From: an uncultured Alphaproteobacteria bacterium
GTDB lineage: Bacteria > Pseudomonadota > Alphaproteobacteria > Micropepsales > Micropepsaceae
Direction of reading: 5' to 3'
NCBI GenBank assembly: GCA_903837555.1
Contig: CAILUV010000098.1
Span: 1-64,000 of the forward strand
DNA: 64,000 nucleotides
In this document: in pieces, positions 52,655 through 63,170 of the stretch
How the letters are laid out: the number at the start of each line of letters is the position of its first letter
Position numbering within the stretch: position 1 is the stretch's first letter
Notes under the pieces: generated by a model
What the model saw: the letters and a program-made list of their open reading frames with translations, nothing else
The model's database searches: none
What the model was told of the DNA's origin: nothing
Made by a program: the position numbers and the translations under genes

Positions 52655-53272
52655 ATGTCCAAGAAAACCCACGACGCGATTTCGCGTTCCGACCGCGTGC
52701 TTGTTGCCGCGATGGCGATCATTCTCGCCACCGCCAGCGCTGCGATCGGCGCTTCAATGACCTATCGTCCGTCCACGGACAAATCCGTCGCCCCGGCCGT
52801 GCAGGTGGCCCCCGCCGCGCCCAAGCCCGTGCTGGAAGGCGTGACCGCCAAGCTGGTTGCCGAACACAAGTGCCTGGCTGAAGTCCTGTATTACGAGGCT
52901 CGCGGCGAAGGCGCCGGCGGCCAGAAGGCCATCGCCGAAGTGGTCTTCCATCGCCTCAATCGCGGCAATTTCGGCCCCTCGATCTGCGCCGTGGTCTATG
53001 AAGGCTCCAAGGGCCCCGGTTGCCAGTTTTCCTTCACCTGCAATGGCGACATGAAGCGCCCCAAGCATGCCCGGGCCTGGCGCGAAGCCGAAGCCCTGGC
53101 GGCCAGCATCCTGACCGGCGAAATCCGCTTGCGGAACGCCACGGGCGGCGCCACCAACTTCCATGCGATCTCGGTCGCGCCGGACTGGTCCTACACGCTG
53201 GAAAAGACCACCCAGATCGGCAACCACATTTTCTACCGCAATGCGCCGCGGGTCCGGTCATCACAGACCTGA
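52655..53272 (+). CDS. Cell wall hydrolase, SleB family
   Basis: KCLAEVLYYEARGEGAGGQKAIAEVVFHRL; N-terminal TM. Confidence 0.92.
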   Translation: MSKKTHDAISRSDRVLVAAMAIILATASAAIGASMTYRPSTDKSVAPAVQVAPAAPKPVLEGVTAKLVAEHKCLAEVLYYEARGEGAGGQKAIAEVVFHRLNRGNFGPSICAVVYEGSKGPGCQFSFTCNGDMKRPKHARAWREAEALAASILTGEIRLRNATGGATNFHAISVAPDWSYTLEKTTQIGNHIFYRNAPRVRSSQT

Positions 53273-53280
53273 AGACTGGC

Positions 53281-54138
53281 CTAATAATCCAGGCCTATGT
53301 CGAGGTTCGGCGCGCTGTGCGTGATGGCGCCTGAGCTGATGTAATCGACGCCGGTTTCGGCGATCGCGCGCACGCTGGCCAATGTCACGTTGCCGGATGC
53401 TTCCAGTACCGCGCGGCCCCTGGCCATCGCCACGGCGCGTCGCAGATCATCCAGACTCATATTGTCCAGCAGGATGGTGTCGACGCCCAGGCCCAGGGCT
53501 TCCTCAAGCTGGGCCAGCGTGTCCACTTCCAGCTCGATGCGCACCATATGGCCGAGGCCCGCGCGAAGCTTTTCGACGGCCGGCGCGATCCCGCCCGCCG
53601 CTTGGACATGGTTGTCCTTGATCATGGCGGCGTCATCCAGTCCGAAGCGGTGATTAAAGCCCCCGCCGCAGCGCACCGCATATTTCTGCAGGGCGCGCAG
53701 GCCAGGCAGGGTCTTGCGGGTGCAGACGATGCGGGCCTTTGTGCCGTGAACCGCCTGGACAAGCGCGGCGGTCGCCGTGGCGGTGCCCGACAAAGGCCCC
53801 AGGAAATTCAGCGCCACGCGTTCGGCCGTCAGGATCGATCGCGCGCTGCCGCTGATGCTGGCCAGCACCGTGCCCGCCGCAATCTCGGAGCCGTCCGGTG
53901 TTGCGGCGTCGAATTTCAACGCAGGATCGACCAGGCGAAACGCCGCTTCGGCGCAGATCAGTCCGGCCAGGCGGCCCGGCTTGCGGGCGACCAGCCGCGC
54001 GACCGCGCTGGTCTGGGCCGCAATGGTGAGCTGGCTGGTGATGTCACCGGCCCGGCCCAGATCCTCCGTCAGCGCGGCCGCGACCTGCGGCTCGAACAGC
54101 AGCGCGGGTGGCGGACGGGTGAAATCCAGCGCGATCAT
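53281..54138 (-). CDS. nadC: Nicotinate-nucleotide pyrophosphorylase
   Basis: [39 protein letters not shown]. Confidence 0.95.
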   Translation of the reverse strand: MIALDFTRPPPALLFEPQVAAALTEDLGRAGDITSQLTIAAQTSAVARLVARKPGRLAGLICAEAAFRLVDPALKFDAATPDGSEIAAGTVLASISGSARSILTAERVALNFLGPLSGTATATAALVQAVHGTKARIVCTRKTLPGLRALQKYAVRCGGGFNHRFGLDDAAMIKDNHVQAAGGIAPAVEKLRAGLGHMVRIELEVDTLAQLEEALGLGVDTILLDNMSLDDLRRAVAMARGRAVLEASGNVTLASVRAIAETGVDYISSGAITHSAPNLDIGLDY

Positions 54139-55709
54139 TTATGGGCGCGGCGGGGCAGGGAGACTTCGCCCGCGGCAATCCGATTGGCATCCGCCAGAGT
54201 CAAGAAGGTCCGCGTGCCTTTGGTCGAGGCTTGCGGATAGTCGCTGCGCCAATGGCCACCGCGCGACTCTGTGCGGGCCCATGCTGCGGCGGTGACCAGC
54301 CGCGCGGCGGCAATCATGTTCAGCAGAGCCGGTTCGCCGCTGGTCTTTTCCAACCGCGCAATGACTTCCAGCGCCGTGCGCAAACCGTCCGCGTCGCGTT
54401 CCAGCGCCACAAAGCGGCTCATCGCCTGGCGCAGCACGGCCGGCGGTGCCGGGCTGGCGAAACGCTGCGGCGCGGGCGGCGTGCCGCGCACCTGGCCCGC
54501 CTGCAAATGACCGCGCACATCGTCGGCGACACGGGCGCCGAATACCAATCCTTCCAATAGCGAGTTGGAAGCCAGGCGGTTCGCACCGTGCAGGCCGGTG
54601 GCGGCGCATTCGCCCACCACCCACAGCCCTGGCAGCGAAGAACGGCCCTGCGCGTCCGAAGCGATGCCGCCCATGTGATAATGGGCGGCAGGTGCTACCG
54701 GAATCATCTGGCGCACCGGATCGATTCCGCCGGCCATGCAGGCTGCATAGACGGTGGGAAAGTGATCCGGGAAATCCGTGCCGATGGCGGCCCGGCAATC
54801 CAGGAACACATTCTGTCCGGACAGAATCTGGCGGTGAATGGCGCGGGCAACAATGTCGCGCGGCGCCAGTTCGGCGTCATTGTGTATCGCCGTCATGAAG
54901 CGTTCGCCGCGCGCATTGACCAACACCGCGCCTTCACCGCGCAGCGCTTCGGTTGCCAGCGGCGCGGGATCACGCCCACAGGCAATTGCGGTGGGATGAA
55001 ACTGCACGAATTCCGGATCGGAAATCATCGCCCCGGCGCGCGCCGCCATGCCCAGGCCTTCGCCGCGCGATTCCAGCGGATTGGTGGTGACGGCATAGAG
55101 TGCGCCCAGGCCGCCGGTGGCCAGCACGACGGCACGGGCGCGGAACAGGATCAGCCGGGCATCCGCGCCCAGACCTGAGCGGGCGAAGATGCCGGTGACG
55201 CGGCCATTTTCCATCGCCAGTTCGACGGCGTGAAAACCTTCCAGAAGCGTGATGCCGTCGGCGGCATTGGCACGCTGCGCCAGGGTGGCGGAAATCGCCG
55301 CGCCGGCGCCATCGCCTTTGACATGGACAATACGGGGCAGGGAATGTGCCGCTTCGCGGCCCAGCGCCAGACTGCCGTCGGCCTTGCGGTCAAAGGGCGT
55401 TCCCAGCGCGATCAGGTCTTCGATGCGGTCCGGGGCTTTGCGCGCCACCAGATCCACGATCGCTGGATCGCACAGACCCGCGCCCGCAACCATTGTGTCA
55501 TGGGCGTGGCTTTGCCAGCTGTCATCCTCGCCCATCGCCGCCGCGATGCCGCCTTGTGCCCAGGCGCTGGAACCAGACAGGCCCGGCCGGGTACCGGCCA
55601 GCACGATGGAAGGCATGGGCGAAAGCTTCAGCGCGGTGAAAAGACCCGCGATGCCGGCGCCCAATATCAATGCGCCGTCGGTTTCGACGATGCTGTCGAC
55701 CTGGCTCAT
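54135..55709 (-). CDS. nadB: L-aspartate oxidase
   Basis: [85 protein letters not shown]. Confidence 0.95.
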   Translation of the reverse strand: MSQVDSIVETDGALILGAGIAGLFTALKLSPMPSIVLAGTRPGLSGSSAWAQGGIAAAMGEDDSWQSHAHDTMVAGAGLCDPAIVDLVARKAPDRIEDLIALGTPFDRKADGSLALGREAAHSLPRIVHVKGDGAGAAISATLAQRANAADGITLLEGFHAVELAMENGRVTGIFARSGLGADARLILFRARAVVLATGGLGALYAVTTNPLESRGEGLGMAARAGAMISDPEFVQFHPTAIACGRDPAPLATEALRGEGAVLVNARGERFMTAIHNDAELAPRDIVARAIHRQILSGQNVFLDCRAAIGTDFPDHFPTVYAACMAGGIDPVRQMIPVAPAAHYHMGGIASDAQGRSSLPGLWVVGECAATGLHGANRLASNSLLEGLVFGARVADDVRGHLQAGQVRGTPPAPQRFASPAPPAVLRQAMSRFVALERDADGLRTALEVIARLEKTSGEPALLNMIAAARLVTAAAWARTESRGGHWRSDYPQASTKGTRTFLTLADANRIAAGEVSLPRRAHK

Positions 55710-55710
55710 T

Positions 55711-56724
55711 TCAGACTTTCACCGACAGCATGCGGTCGATCGGGGCCTTGGCCCGCGCCGCAATCACTGGATCGACGATCACTTCGTGGGTCATGGTCTG
55801 CAGGCTGTGCAGGATGCCATTCAGCGTGATGCGCTTCATGTGCGGGCACAGGTTGCACGGCCGGATGAACTGGGTCTGCGGATTTTCAACCGCGACGTTG
55901 TCGCTCATGGAGCATTCGGTCACCATCACCACGCGTTCGGGCTTGTGGCTGCCGACATAGTTGATCATCGCCGCGGTCGAACCGGCGAAATCGGCTTCCG
56001 CCACCACTTCGGGTGGGCATTCGGGATGGGCCAGCACCACGATGCCGGGATGGGCGGTGCGATAGTCGCGGATTTCCTGCGCGGTAAAACGCTCATGCAC
56101 TTCGCAGGCGCCTTCCCAGGTGATCACCTTCACGCCGGTCTGGGCCGCGACATTGCGGGCCAGATACTTGTCCGGGATCATGATCACGGTATCGACGCCG
56201 AAGTCCTTCGCGATCTGCTCGACGACTTTCACGGCATTGCCGGAGGTGCAGCAGATATCGCTTTCGGCTTTTACATCCGCCGACGTGTTCACATAGGTGA
56301 CCACCGGCAGGCCGGGATATTTCTGCTTGAGCAGCCGTACATCGGCGCCGGTGATGGAGGAGGCGAGGCTGCAACCGGCTTCCATGCTGGGGATCAGCAC
56401 GGTCTTTTGCGGCGACAGGATCTTCGAGGTCTCTGCCATGAAGTGGACGCCCGCCTGCACAATCACGGCCGCGTCCGTGCGCGCCGCCTCGCGGGCGAGG
56501 GCCAGCGAGTCGCCGACGAAATCGCCGACGCAGTGGAATATTTCCGGCGTCATGTAGTTGTGCGCCAAAATGACAGCGTTCTTTTCGCGCTTCAGGCGGT
56601 TGATCTCGGCGATCAACGGCGCATGGACGGGCCATTCCACTTCCGGAATGACGCTCGAAACCTTGGCATACAGATCGCGGGTCGCGCGGGCGACGGCGTC
56701 GGTATAGGCCAGTTCAACTCCCAA
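55711..56724 (-). CDS. nadA: Quinolinate synthase
   Basis: [58 protein letters not shown] start with AGGAGG Shine-Dalgarno. Confidence 0.94.
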   Translation of the reverse strand: MGVELAYTDAVARATRDLYAKVSSVIPEVEWPVHAPLIAEINRLKREKNAVILAHNYMTPEIFHCVGDFVGDSLALAREAARTDAAVIVQAGVHFMAETSKILSPQKTVLIPSMEAGCSLASSITGADVRLLKQKYPGLPVVTYVNTSADVKAESDICCTSGNAVKVVEQIAKDFGVDTVIMIPDKYLARNVAAQTGVKVITWEGACEVHERFTAQEIRDYRTAHPGIVVLAHPECPPEVVAEADFAGSTAAMINYVGSHKPERVVMVTECSMSDNVAVENPQTQFIRPCNLCPHMKRITLNGILHSLQTMTHEVIVDPVIAARAKAPIDRMLSVKV

Positions 56725-56746
56725 CTCGTCCTCCTGCTACCAATTA

Positions 56747-56763
56747 ATACTCATTTCGAGTAT
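56747..56763. promoter_or_regulatory. Dyad ATACTC-N5-GAGTAT at the nadA promoter, candidate NadQ operator
   Basis: Perfect 6-bp arms immediately downstream of a -10-like TATATA (minus, 56768-56763) with -35-like TTGAAG (56792-56787). Confidence 0.55.
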
Positions 56764-56774
56764 ATATATGGGGC

Positions 56775-56802
56775 AAAAAACCCGGCCTTCAAGGAGCCGG
56801 TT
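56775..56802 (-). terminator. Intrinsic terminator after the nadQ-like gene
   Basis: Minus strand AACCGGCtccttgaagGCCGGGTTTTTT hairpin plus T-tract. Confidence 0.6.
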
Positions 56803-56920
56803 CGTGCATTATGCTACACGCGAGCATATTTGGGTCAAGAGTCGTGAAGGCCGCAGATCAGTCTTTTGTGACCCGCCTATGACGATTTTCCGCGCCCGCG
56901 GGCGGACGCCCGCAATCAAA

Positions 56921-57877
56921 TCAGGCGGACCTCGTCCGCCGACCGCCCAGGCGCAGGCCTGGCGCCGGGCGCTCGCGCAGCACTTCGCGGCGGAATCGGA
57001 ATAGTTCGGCGGGACGGCCGCGGGCCGGGGCGGAGAGTTTGCCGGTGCCTTCCACCAGCCCCTGTTCAGCCACCAGGCGGCGGAAGTTCTGCTTGTGCAG
57101 TCGCAGGCCTGCCAGCGCCTCCACCGCCCGCTGCAATTCCAGCAGGGTGAAGGTGGGCGCCATAAGTTCGAACACCACCGGGCGGTATTTCAGCTTGCCG
57201 CGCAGCCGCGCGATGGCGGTGGCCAGAATGCGGCGATGGTCGAACAGCATTGGCGTGCCCAGCGCGGGGCCTTTGGATGCCTGGCCACTGTCACGATAGA
57301 ATTCCTCCACCAGCCCGGCTTCATACAGAAGCTCGTAGCGCTCCAGCACACGTTCTTCATCCCAGCCATCGCCGAAACACACGTTCACGCGTTCGCGCCG
57401 GAGCTCCGCAGTTTCCGCATCGGGCGCGTCCTTCACGAACTTCTTCAGCGCGGGCAGAATAACACTGTCGATCATGGCAGGCTTGGAGTCGCGCCAGTCT
57501 TCCCAGGGGAAGTAATTGTACCAGCCGCGCCATTGCGTTTCGGGGGCTTCCTTCATGCGCCGTGTCAGCGCCAGATAGCCCACCGACACCACGCGCGCGC
57601 TGGACTGATGGCCCTTGTCGCCGCCCGCCGGCGTGTGCCGGCCCTTGTCGCCAAATGTGTAGAGTTGCTCGGTATAGCCCAGGTCGAAACGTGTCTGTTC
57701 ACCGACCCAGTTGCGCAGGCCCGATTCAAGTGTGCGGTGATGAGCTGGATCGAACGGGCCAAAGGGCAGGGCGTCGTCGCTGCCGTCATGCGACACCACC
57801 AGCACCATGGGCTGCTCGCTTTCCACCGCCACGATGGCCGCGGAGAGGCCGATGCTGACAATCGAGTCCTTGCTCAT
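56921..57877 (-). CDS. nadQ: NAD biosynthesis regulator NadQ-like (NrtR-related, Nudix-like domain + winged helix)
   Basis: MSKDSIVSIGLSAAIVAVESEQPMVLVV...GYLALTR...GWYNYFPWEDWRD; WH-type LMAPTFTLLELQRAVEALAG; adjacent to nadABC; start trimmed to 57877. Confidence 0.8.
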   Translation of the reverse strand: MSKDSIVSIGLSAAIVAVESEQPMVLVVSHDGSDDALPFGPFDPAHHRTLESGLRNWVGEQTRFDLGYTEQLYTFGDKGRHTPAGGDKGHQSSARVVSVGYLALTRRMKEAPETQWRGWYNYFPWEDWRDSKPAMIDSVILPALKKFVKDAPDAETAELRRERVNVCFGDGWDEERVLERYELLYEAGLVEEFYRDSGQASKGPALGTPMLFDHRRILATAIARLRGKLKYRPVVFELMAPTFTLLELQRAVEALAGLRLHKQNFRRLVAEQGLVEGTGKLSAPARGRPAELFRFRREVLRERPAPGLRLGGRRTRSA

Positions 57878-58392
57878 AGGCCCACCAGCGGAAAGGCCGT
57901 CGTTACGCCTTCTTCGACCACAACGGGTGGCCCCATGCTGTTGAGCGCGGCGATCATGCGCCCGCCGCGTCCCAGCGCATCGTCGGCATGTTGCACCAGA
58001 AGCCGGTTGGGCTGGGCATGCGGCGCGCGCTGGCGAATGGCGCGGGCGATTTCGATTTCGCGATCCGGCCCCAGCCGGTCGCAAAGGATGGTGAAAGCAC
58101 TCGCCATGGAACGCGAGATTCCGGCCCAGCAGTGAATCACCATCGGCGAACGCGCATCCCAGGTGCGCGAGAACGTCAGCAGATCTTCGATATGGCGGCG
58201 CAGGGGCGGCGCGGTGCCGGCCGCCGGATCGATAATGTCATTCACGCCGATACGCAGATGTCCGGCGGCCGGAAAGCCATCAGGGGTGCCGATCATGTGC
58301 TCGGGCGACAGCAGGCTGACCAGATGCGTCGGGGCATGGGTCTTGAGGGCCTCGGGAAGGCTCGACAGGGGGGTGACCAGCAGGCGGGGCAT
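57874..58392 (-). CDS. Predicted protein tyrosine phosphatase (COG5350-like)
   Basis: MVIHCWAGISRSMASAF matches HCX5R; overlaps the nadQ-like start by 4 bp. Confidence 0.85.
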   Translation of the reverse strand: MPRLLVTPLSSLPEALKTHAPTHLVSLLSPEHMIGTPDGFPAAGHLRIGVNDIIDPAAGTAPPLRRHIEDLLTFSRTWDARSPMVIHCWAGISRSMASAFTILCDRLGPDREIEIARAIRQRAPHAQPNRLLVQHADDALGRGGRMIAALNSMGPPVVVEEGVTTAFPLVGL

Positions 58393-58408
58393 GGCCGCCT
58401 TTTAGCAG

Positions 58409-59014
58409 CTATTGAGCATAAAGGCGGTTAAACCTTGTCAAGAACAGGGCCTGGGCCTCGGCGGTGTTCAAGGGGGCCAGCCGGGGCGTTTTCAGGGCCG
58501 CAGGCGGCTTTCCGAACAGCCGGCCTGCCTCGGCCTCCTCAAAGCCGGCAAGCTGGGTGGCCTCGTAATAGGCCGACAGGTGGTCGGCCCGTTTGAACAG
58601 GGTCTTCAGCGCCGTCGGGACCTGCGCGCTCAGTCCAAAACGTTGATGAATCGCACCCTGAAGCTTTTCCTCCAAGGCTTTGTAATCAATGCCGATTGCA
58701 GCCTTGAAGGGACTTATGAGGTCGCCGACAACATATTCGGGGGCGTCATGCAGCAGGGCCATCAACCGGGCCTCGCGGGTCAGCCGGGGCGACAGGTCGG
58801 ACACCAGCCGCTCCACCAACACGCTGTGCTGGGCCACCGAGAAGGCGTGGGCGCCCTTGGTCTGGCCGTTCCAACGGGCGACCCGGGCCAGGCCATGGGC
58901 GATGTCGGTGATCTCGATGTCCAGCGGGCTGGGTTCCAGCAGGTCCAGCCGGCGGCCGCTGAGCATGCGCTGCCAGGCGCGCCGCGCGCCGCTTTTGCGG
59001 ATCAGGTCGGGCAT
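58409..59014 (-). CDS. HD domain hydrolase (YfbR/5'-nucleotidase-like)
   Basis: HAFSVAQHSVLVERLV...LMALLHDAPEYVVGDLISPFKAAI. Confidence 0.87.
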   Translation of the reverse strand: MPDLIRKSGARRAWQRMLSGRRLDLLEPSPLDIEITDIAHGLARVARWNGQTKGAHAFSVAQHSVLVERLVSDLSPRLTREARLMALLHDAPEYVVGDLISPFKAAIGIDYKALEEKLQGAIHQRFGLSAQVPTALKTLFKRADHLSAYYEATQLAGFEEAEAGRLFGKPPAALKTPRLAPLNTAEAQALFLTRFNRLYAQ

Positions 59015-59319
59015 GGCGCGTGGGGCAGCATGAAATGTTTTTTGCAGCGATGTTTTTTTGGAAGAGCAGCCAATCTCCCACAAAGTCCGGTTTCGGACAA
59101 ATCCATCCGTATCTGCGCGTGAATTGGGCAATTGCGATCGCGATTGCACGCCAATCTTGCCAGCATCGATGCATTCAGCCCGCATCTTTAACGCCCGCTC
59201 CATCAAGATTGAAAAAGCGCTAACGCGCAGCGCGCGTGACATGTCTCGAATCTCGCTAAACGCAACTGGACATTTAGGAATTCGCGTTAAGACGAAGCGT
59301 AGTCCGACATATTGCCATC

Positions 59320-60672
59320 ATGCTTCCTTTGACAGATCCCATGCAGAAACATGGCCGCAACCGTTCCGGCCTTGCGGGCACGCTTGCCTTTTTCGTGGCG
59401 GGGCTGGTGATCGGTGTCGGGATGGTGTCGAACCTCGGCGGGCAATTCGTCGCCGGGCTGATCATTCTGGCAGTGCTGTGTTTTGGCCTGATGCTGCTGG
59501 GGCGCGTGGCCGAAGAGACGCGCACGCGCGTGACGGCCGGCGAGGCCAGCTATCGTGCGTTCTTCGATCATGCGGTAGACGGCATATTCCGCACCACGCC
59601 CGATGGGCATTATCTGGCGGTCAATCAGGCGCTGGCCGATATCTACGGCTATTCCGATCCCGATGCGCTGATCGCAGGGCTGACCGACATTTCTGCGCAG
59701 CTGTATGTCGAGCCGCGCCGCCGCGAGGAATTCCGTGCCCTGATGCAGGCCAACGACATGGTGACCAACTTCGTTTCCGAAATTCATCATCGCGGCGGCC
59801 ATCGTATCTGGATATCGGAAAATGCACGTGCCGTGCGCGACTGGTCCGGCGAACTGCTCTGCTATGAAGGCACAGTCGAGGACGTCACCGAAAAATTCGA
59901 GCAGGACCGCGCGCTGCGCGCCGCGCTGCGCCAGGCGGAGATCGCCAACAAGATGAAGGCGGCGTTCCTGGCGGCGATGAGCCACGAACTGAAAACGCCG
60001 CTGAACGCAGTTTTGGGATTTTCCGAGATCATCCGTGATGAGGTTCTGGGGCCTGTGGGGCACGACGCCTACCGCGATTATGCCGGCGACATCCACAAAA
60101 GCGGCGCGCGTCTTCTGGCCGTCATCAACGACGTGCTGGATGTATCGCGCCTGGAAGGCGGGTTGCTGACCATCGAGGCGCGTCCGGAAAACATCTTGGA
60201 TGTGGCCGAACAGGCGATCAAGTTGGCGCGCGGCGTCACCCATGACCAACGCGCTATCGCCATCGACATGCCCACCGACATGCCGTCGCTGCTGGTCGAT
60301 CCGCGCCGCCTGGCGCAGGCGCTTGGAAACCTGCTGGCCAATGCGCTCAAATTCACGCCGAAGATGGGTGAAGTCCGCTTCGTCGTAACCCGCGCGGCGG
60401 ATGGCGGCGCCTTGCTGACCGTGTCCGACAGCGGCATTGGCATGGCGGAAGAAACCATCGCAGCAGCGCTGGAACCGTTCCGCCAGGTCGACGGCAGCCT
60501 GGCGCGGCGCTTCGAAGGCACGGGGCTTGGTCTTTCCATCGCCAAGGCGCTGGCGGAGCTGCATGGCGGCACGCTGTCGGTCAAAAGCGCCGTGGGCGAG
60601 GGCACCTGCGTCACCATCGCCCTGCCGCCGACCCGTGTTTGCGCGCAGCCCGGTACGGCGAGGGTCGCGTAA
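59320..60672 (+). CDS. Membrane PAS sensor histidine kinase (PleC/DivJ-like HisKA)
   Basis: Two N-terminal TMs; [83 protein letters not shown]. Confidence 0.93.
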   Translation: MLPLTDPMQKHGRNRSGLAGTLAFFVAGLVIGVGMVSNLGGQFVAGLIILAVLCFGLMLLGRVAEETRTRVTAGEASYRAFFDHAVDGIFRTTPDGHYLAVNQALADIYGYSDPDALIAGLTDISAQLYVEPRRREEFRALMQANDMVTNFVSEIHHRGGHRIWISENARAVRDWSGELLCYEGTVEDVTEKFEQDRALRAALRQAEIANKMKAAFLAAMSHELKTPLNAVLGFSEIIRDEVLGPVGHDAYRDYAGDIHKSGARLLAVINDVLDVSRLEGGLLTIEARPENILDVAEQAIKLARGVTHDQRAIAIDMPTDMPSLLVDPRRLAQALGNLLANALKFTPKMGEVRFVVTRAADGGALLTVSDSGIGMAEETIAAALEPFRQVDGSLARRFEGTGLGLSIAKALAELHGGTLSVKSAVGEGTCVTIALPPTRVCAQPGTARVA

Positions 60673-60716
60673 GCTTTTTGTTTGTGCCGGCTGCCCGTCA
60701 GCGCTACATCCCCGCC

Positions 60717-61406
60717 ATGTCTGGTTCTTCCGCCTTGGTGCTGTTTTCCGGTGGCCAGGATTCCACCGTCTGCCTGGCCTGGGCGCTGTCGCGCTTCGAC
60801 CGGGTGGAAACGGTTGGATTCGACTATGGCCAGCGCCACGCCACAGAGTTGAAAGCGCGTCCCGTCATTCTGGAAAAGCTGCGCGCGCAACATCCCGCCC
60901 GACTGGGTGACGATCATTTGCTGCCACTCGCGGTACTCAAGGATATAGGCGGCAGCGCGCTGACCGACGACCGCAAGATCGAGATGGGCGAGAATGGTCT
61001 GCCCACCAGTTTCGTGCCTGGGCGTAACGTCTTGTTCCTCACCGCCGCCGCCGCGCTGGGCTATCGCCGCGGCATCGCCGATCTGGTCGGCGGAATGTGC
61101 GAAACGGATTACTCTGGCTATCCCGATTGCCGTGACGAAACCGTGCAGGCAACGGCGCGGGCGCTTTCCTTGGCTCTTGCGCGCGAAGTGCGGGTCCACA
61201 CCCCGCTGATGCGCCTGGACAAGGCGGCGACCTGGACGCTGGCCGAAGCGCTGGGCGGGGCGGCGCTGGTCAAGCTGATCGTGGAAGACAGCGTCACCTG
61301 TTACGAAGGCGACCGCACGCAGCGCCATGAGTGGGGTTATGGCTGCGGCGCCTGCCCGGCTTGCGAACTGCGGGCTGCCGGATACCGACGGTACATCGCC
61401 CCATGA
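60717..61406 (+). CDS. queC: 7-cyano-7-deazaguanine synthase
   Basis: [32 protein letters not shown] zinc motif. Confidence 0.95.
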   Translation: MSGSSALVLFSGGQDSTVCLAWALSRFDRVETVGFDYGQRHATELKARPVILEKLRAQHPARLGDDHLLPLAVLKDIGGSALTDDRKIEMGENGLPTSFVPGRNVLFLTAAAALGYRRGIADLVGGMCETDYSGYPDCRDETVQATARALSLALAREVRVHTPLMRLDKAATWTLAEALGGAALVKLIVEDSVTCYEGDRTQRHEWGYGCGACPACELRAAGYRRYIAP

Positions 61407-62038
61407 CCTACAGCGTCAAGGAAATCTATTACACGCTGCAAGGCGAGGGGGCGCAGACCGGCCGCGCGGCGGTGTTCCTGCGCTTTGCCGGATGCAATCT
61501 GTGGAGCGGCGTGGAAAAGGATCGTCCAGACGCGACCTGCCGTTTCTGCGACACCGATTTCATCGGCACCGACGGGCCTGGAGGCGGCAAGTTTGCTGAT
61601 GCGCCCGCGCTGGCCCGCGCCGTAATGGCCGCGTGGCCGCAAGGCGCACGCGGCAAGCCCTATGTGGTCTGCACCGGCGGCGAGCCCTTGCTGCAACTCG
61701 ACAGCGCCGCCATCGCCGCTTTGAAAGAGCAGGGCTTCGAGATCGGTATTGAAACCAATGGCACGCTGTTGCCGCCGCCGGGCATCGACTGGATCTGTGT
61801 CAGCCCCAAGGCGGATGCGCAGCAGAAGCTTACGCATGGCGATGAACTCAAGCTGGTGTTTCCGCAGGACGGCGCGCCGCCGGAGCGGTTTGCGGGCCAG
61901 AATTTCCAGAACTTCTTTCTGCAGCCGATGGACAATGAAGCGCGCGGCGCAAACACGGAAGCCGCCACGGCCTATTGCCTGGCCAATCCCCAGTGGCGGC
62001 TGTCGTTGCAGACCCACAAGATGATCGGCATCCGCTAG
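61403..62038 (+). CDS. queE: 7-carboxy-7-deazaguanine synthase
   Basis: [41 protein letters not shown] (CX14CX2C); overlaps queC. Confidence 0.94.
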   Translation: MTYSVKEIYYTLQGEGAQTGRAAVFLRFAGCNLWSGVEKDRPDATCRFCDTDFIGTDGPGGGKFADAPALARAVMAAWPQGARGKPYVVCTGGEPLLQLDSAAIAALKEQGFEIGIETNGTLLPPPGIDWICVSPKADAQQKLTHGDELKLVFPQDGAPPERFAGQNFQNFFLQPMDNEARGANTEAATAYCLANPQWRLSLQTHKMIGIR

Positions 62039-62622
62039 AAACGCGTCGTGATTTTTTCCATCTCGGGACGGGGGCGCTCTTCCAGTTCGTCCTTTGCCGT
62101 GCCGATATAGATGAAGCCCGCCACGCGCTCGCCGGGCTTGAGGCCCATCTGCTGCTTCACCACCGGATGAAAAGCGTACCACTCGGTCAGCCAGTTGCCG
62201 ACAAAGCCCAGCGCCGTGGCGGCGATCAGGATGTTCTGGCACACCGCGCCCACCGACAATTCCTGCTCCCAGACCGGCACCTTGTGCGCTTCGCGTGCGC
62301 ACGAGATCACGCCGATCACCAGCGGTGCGCGCAGGAAACGGCCGCGCTCTTCTTCGACCTGCTTGGCGCGTTCGCCTTCGGCTTCCATCACCTCGGCCAG
62401 GATGTCGCCGGCACGGTCGCGGCCTTTGCCTTCAAAGATGATGAAGCGCCATGGGAAGAGCTTGCCGTGATCGGGCACGCGGGCGCCGGCCTGCAGGATC
62501 TGATCGATCTGCTTCCTGGAAGGGCCTGGCGCTTTCATCGCCTTGGCAGAGCCGGAGCGGCGCGTCAGCAGCAGGTCGATGGCATCGGGTGCGGGATGAT
62601 TGAAGGTTTGGCGTTCGGACAT
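62035..62622 (-). CDS. Nitroreductase family protein
   Basis: DLLLTRRSGSAKAMKAPGPSRKQIDQILQAGARVPDHGKLFPWRFII. Confidence 0.9.
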   Translation of the reverse strand: MSERQTFNHPAPDAIDLLLTRRSGSAKAMKAPGPSRKQIDQILQAGARVPDHGKLFPWRFIIFEGKGRDRAGDILAEVMEAEGERAKQVEEERGRFLRAPLVIGVISCAREAHKVPVWEQELSVGAVCQNILIAATALGFVGNWLTEWYAFHPVVKQQMGLKPGERVAGFIYIGTAKDELEERPRPEMEKITTRF

Positions 62623-62634
62623 GCGGCCTTGATA

Positions 62635-63060
62635 TCAGGCCGACAGCCGGTCGCAAGAGCCGGGCGACTCGCTGCCTTTGACGGCGCAGAAATGCGAAAC
62701 CGGAACGCCCTTCAAGAACAGGGAGCCGGAATAGAAGTTCCCCGTCACATCGCCTTCGAACACGAAGCCCTGGCTGTCCTGGGTCATCACAAGATGACGG
62801 TCTTCCACGCTCCACTTGCCGGACATGGTGGGCTGGGTACGACGCCCGCTCATCGTCCGCTTGGCGTCTTCCTGATAGGTGCCGTCTTTGGAGACTTTCC
62901 AGCTGAAAACCATGCCGGGGAAAGCATCGGGGATCAGGAGTGTCCATTCCCCGCTCAGGTCTTCGACCGACACGGCCAGCGCGGGCCCGGTCGCCAGCGG
63001 CGGCAACATCATCAAAAGGGCCGCCACCAGGCGGACGGCCTTGGACTTCAGGAGTTTCAT
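62635..63060 (-). CDS. Hypothetical secreted protein
   Basis: Signal peptide ...LMMLPPLATGPALA; WTLLIPDAFPGMVFSWKVSKDGTYQ...GKWSVEDRHLVMTQ beta-rich. Confidence 0.65.
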   Translation of the reverse strand: MKLLKSKAVRLVAALLMMLPPLATGPALAVSVEDLSGEWTLLIPDAFPGMVFSWKVSKDGTYQEDAKRTMSGRRTQPTMSGKWSVEDRHLVMTQDSQGFVFEGDVTGNFYSGSLFLKGVPVSHFCAVKGSESPGSCDRLSA

Positions 63061-63170
63061 GCAGGCCTCGAATAAGACGCGTGTGCCCCCAATGTTTAAT
63101 ACTTACCGGGAAATTATGGCCGGTTTCCAGCGTTTTGAAATTCTACAAACATTCATGGTAGAAGCCTCCC

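Noticed and set aside
56768-57004. 78-aa ORF in the nadA/nadQ gap
   Set aside because: Overlaps promoter, terminator and the 3' end of the nadQ-like gene; no ribosome-binding site or conserved motif.
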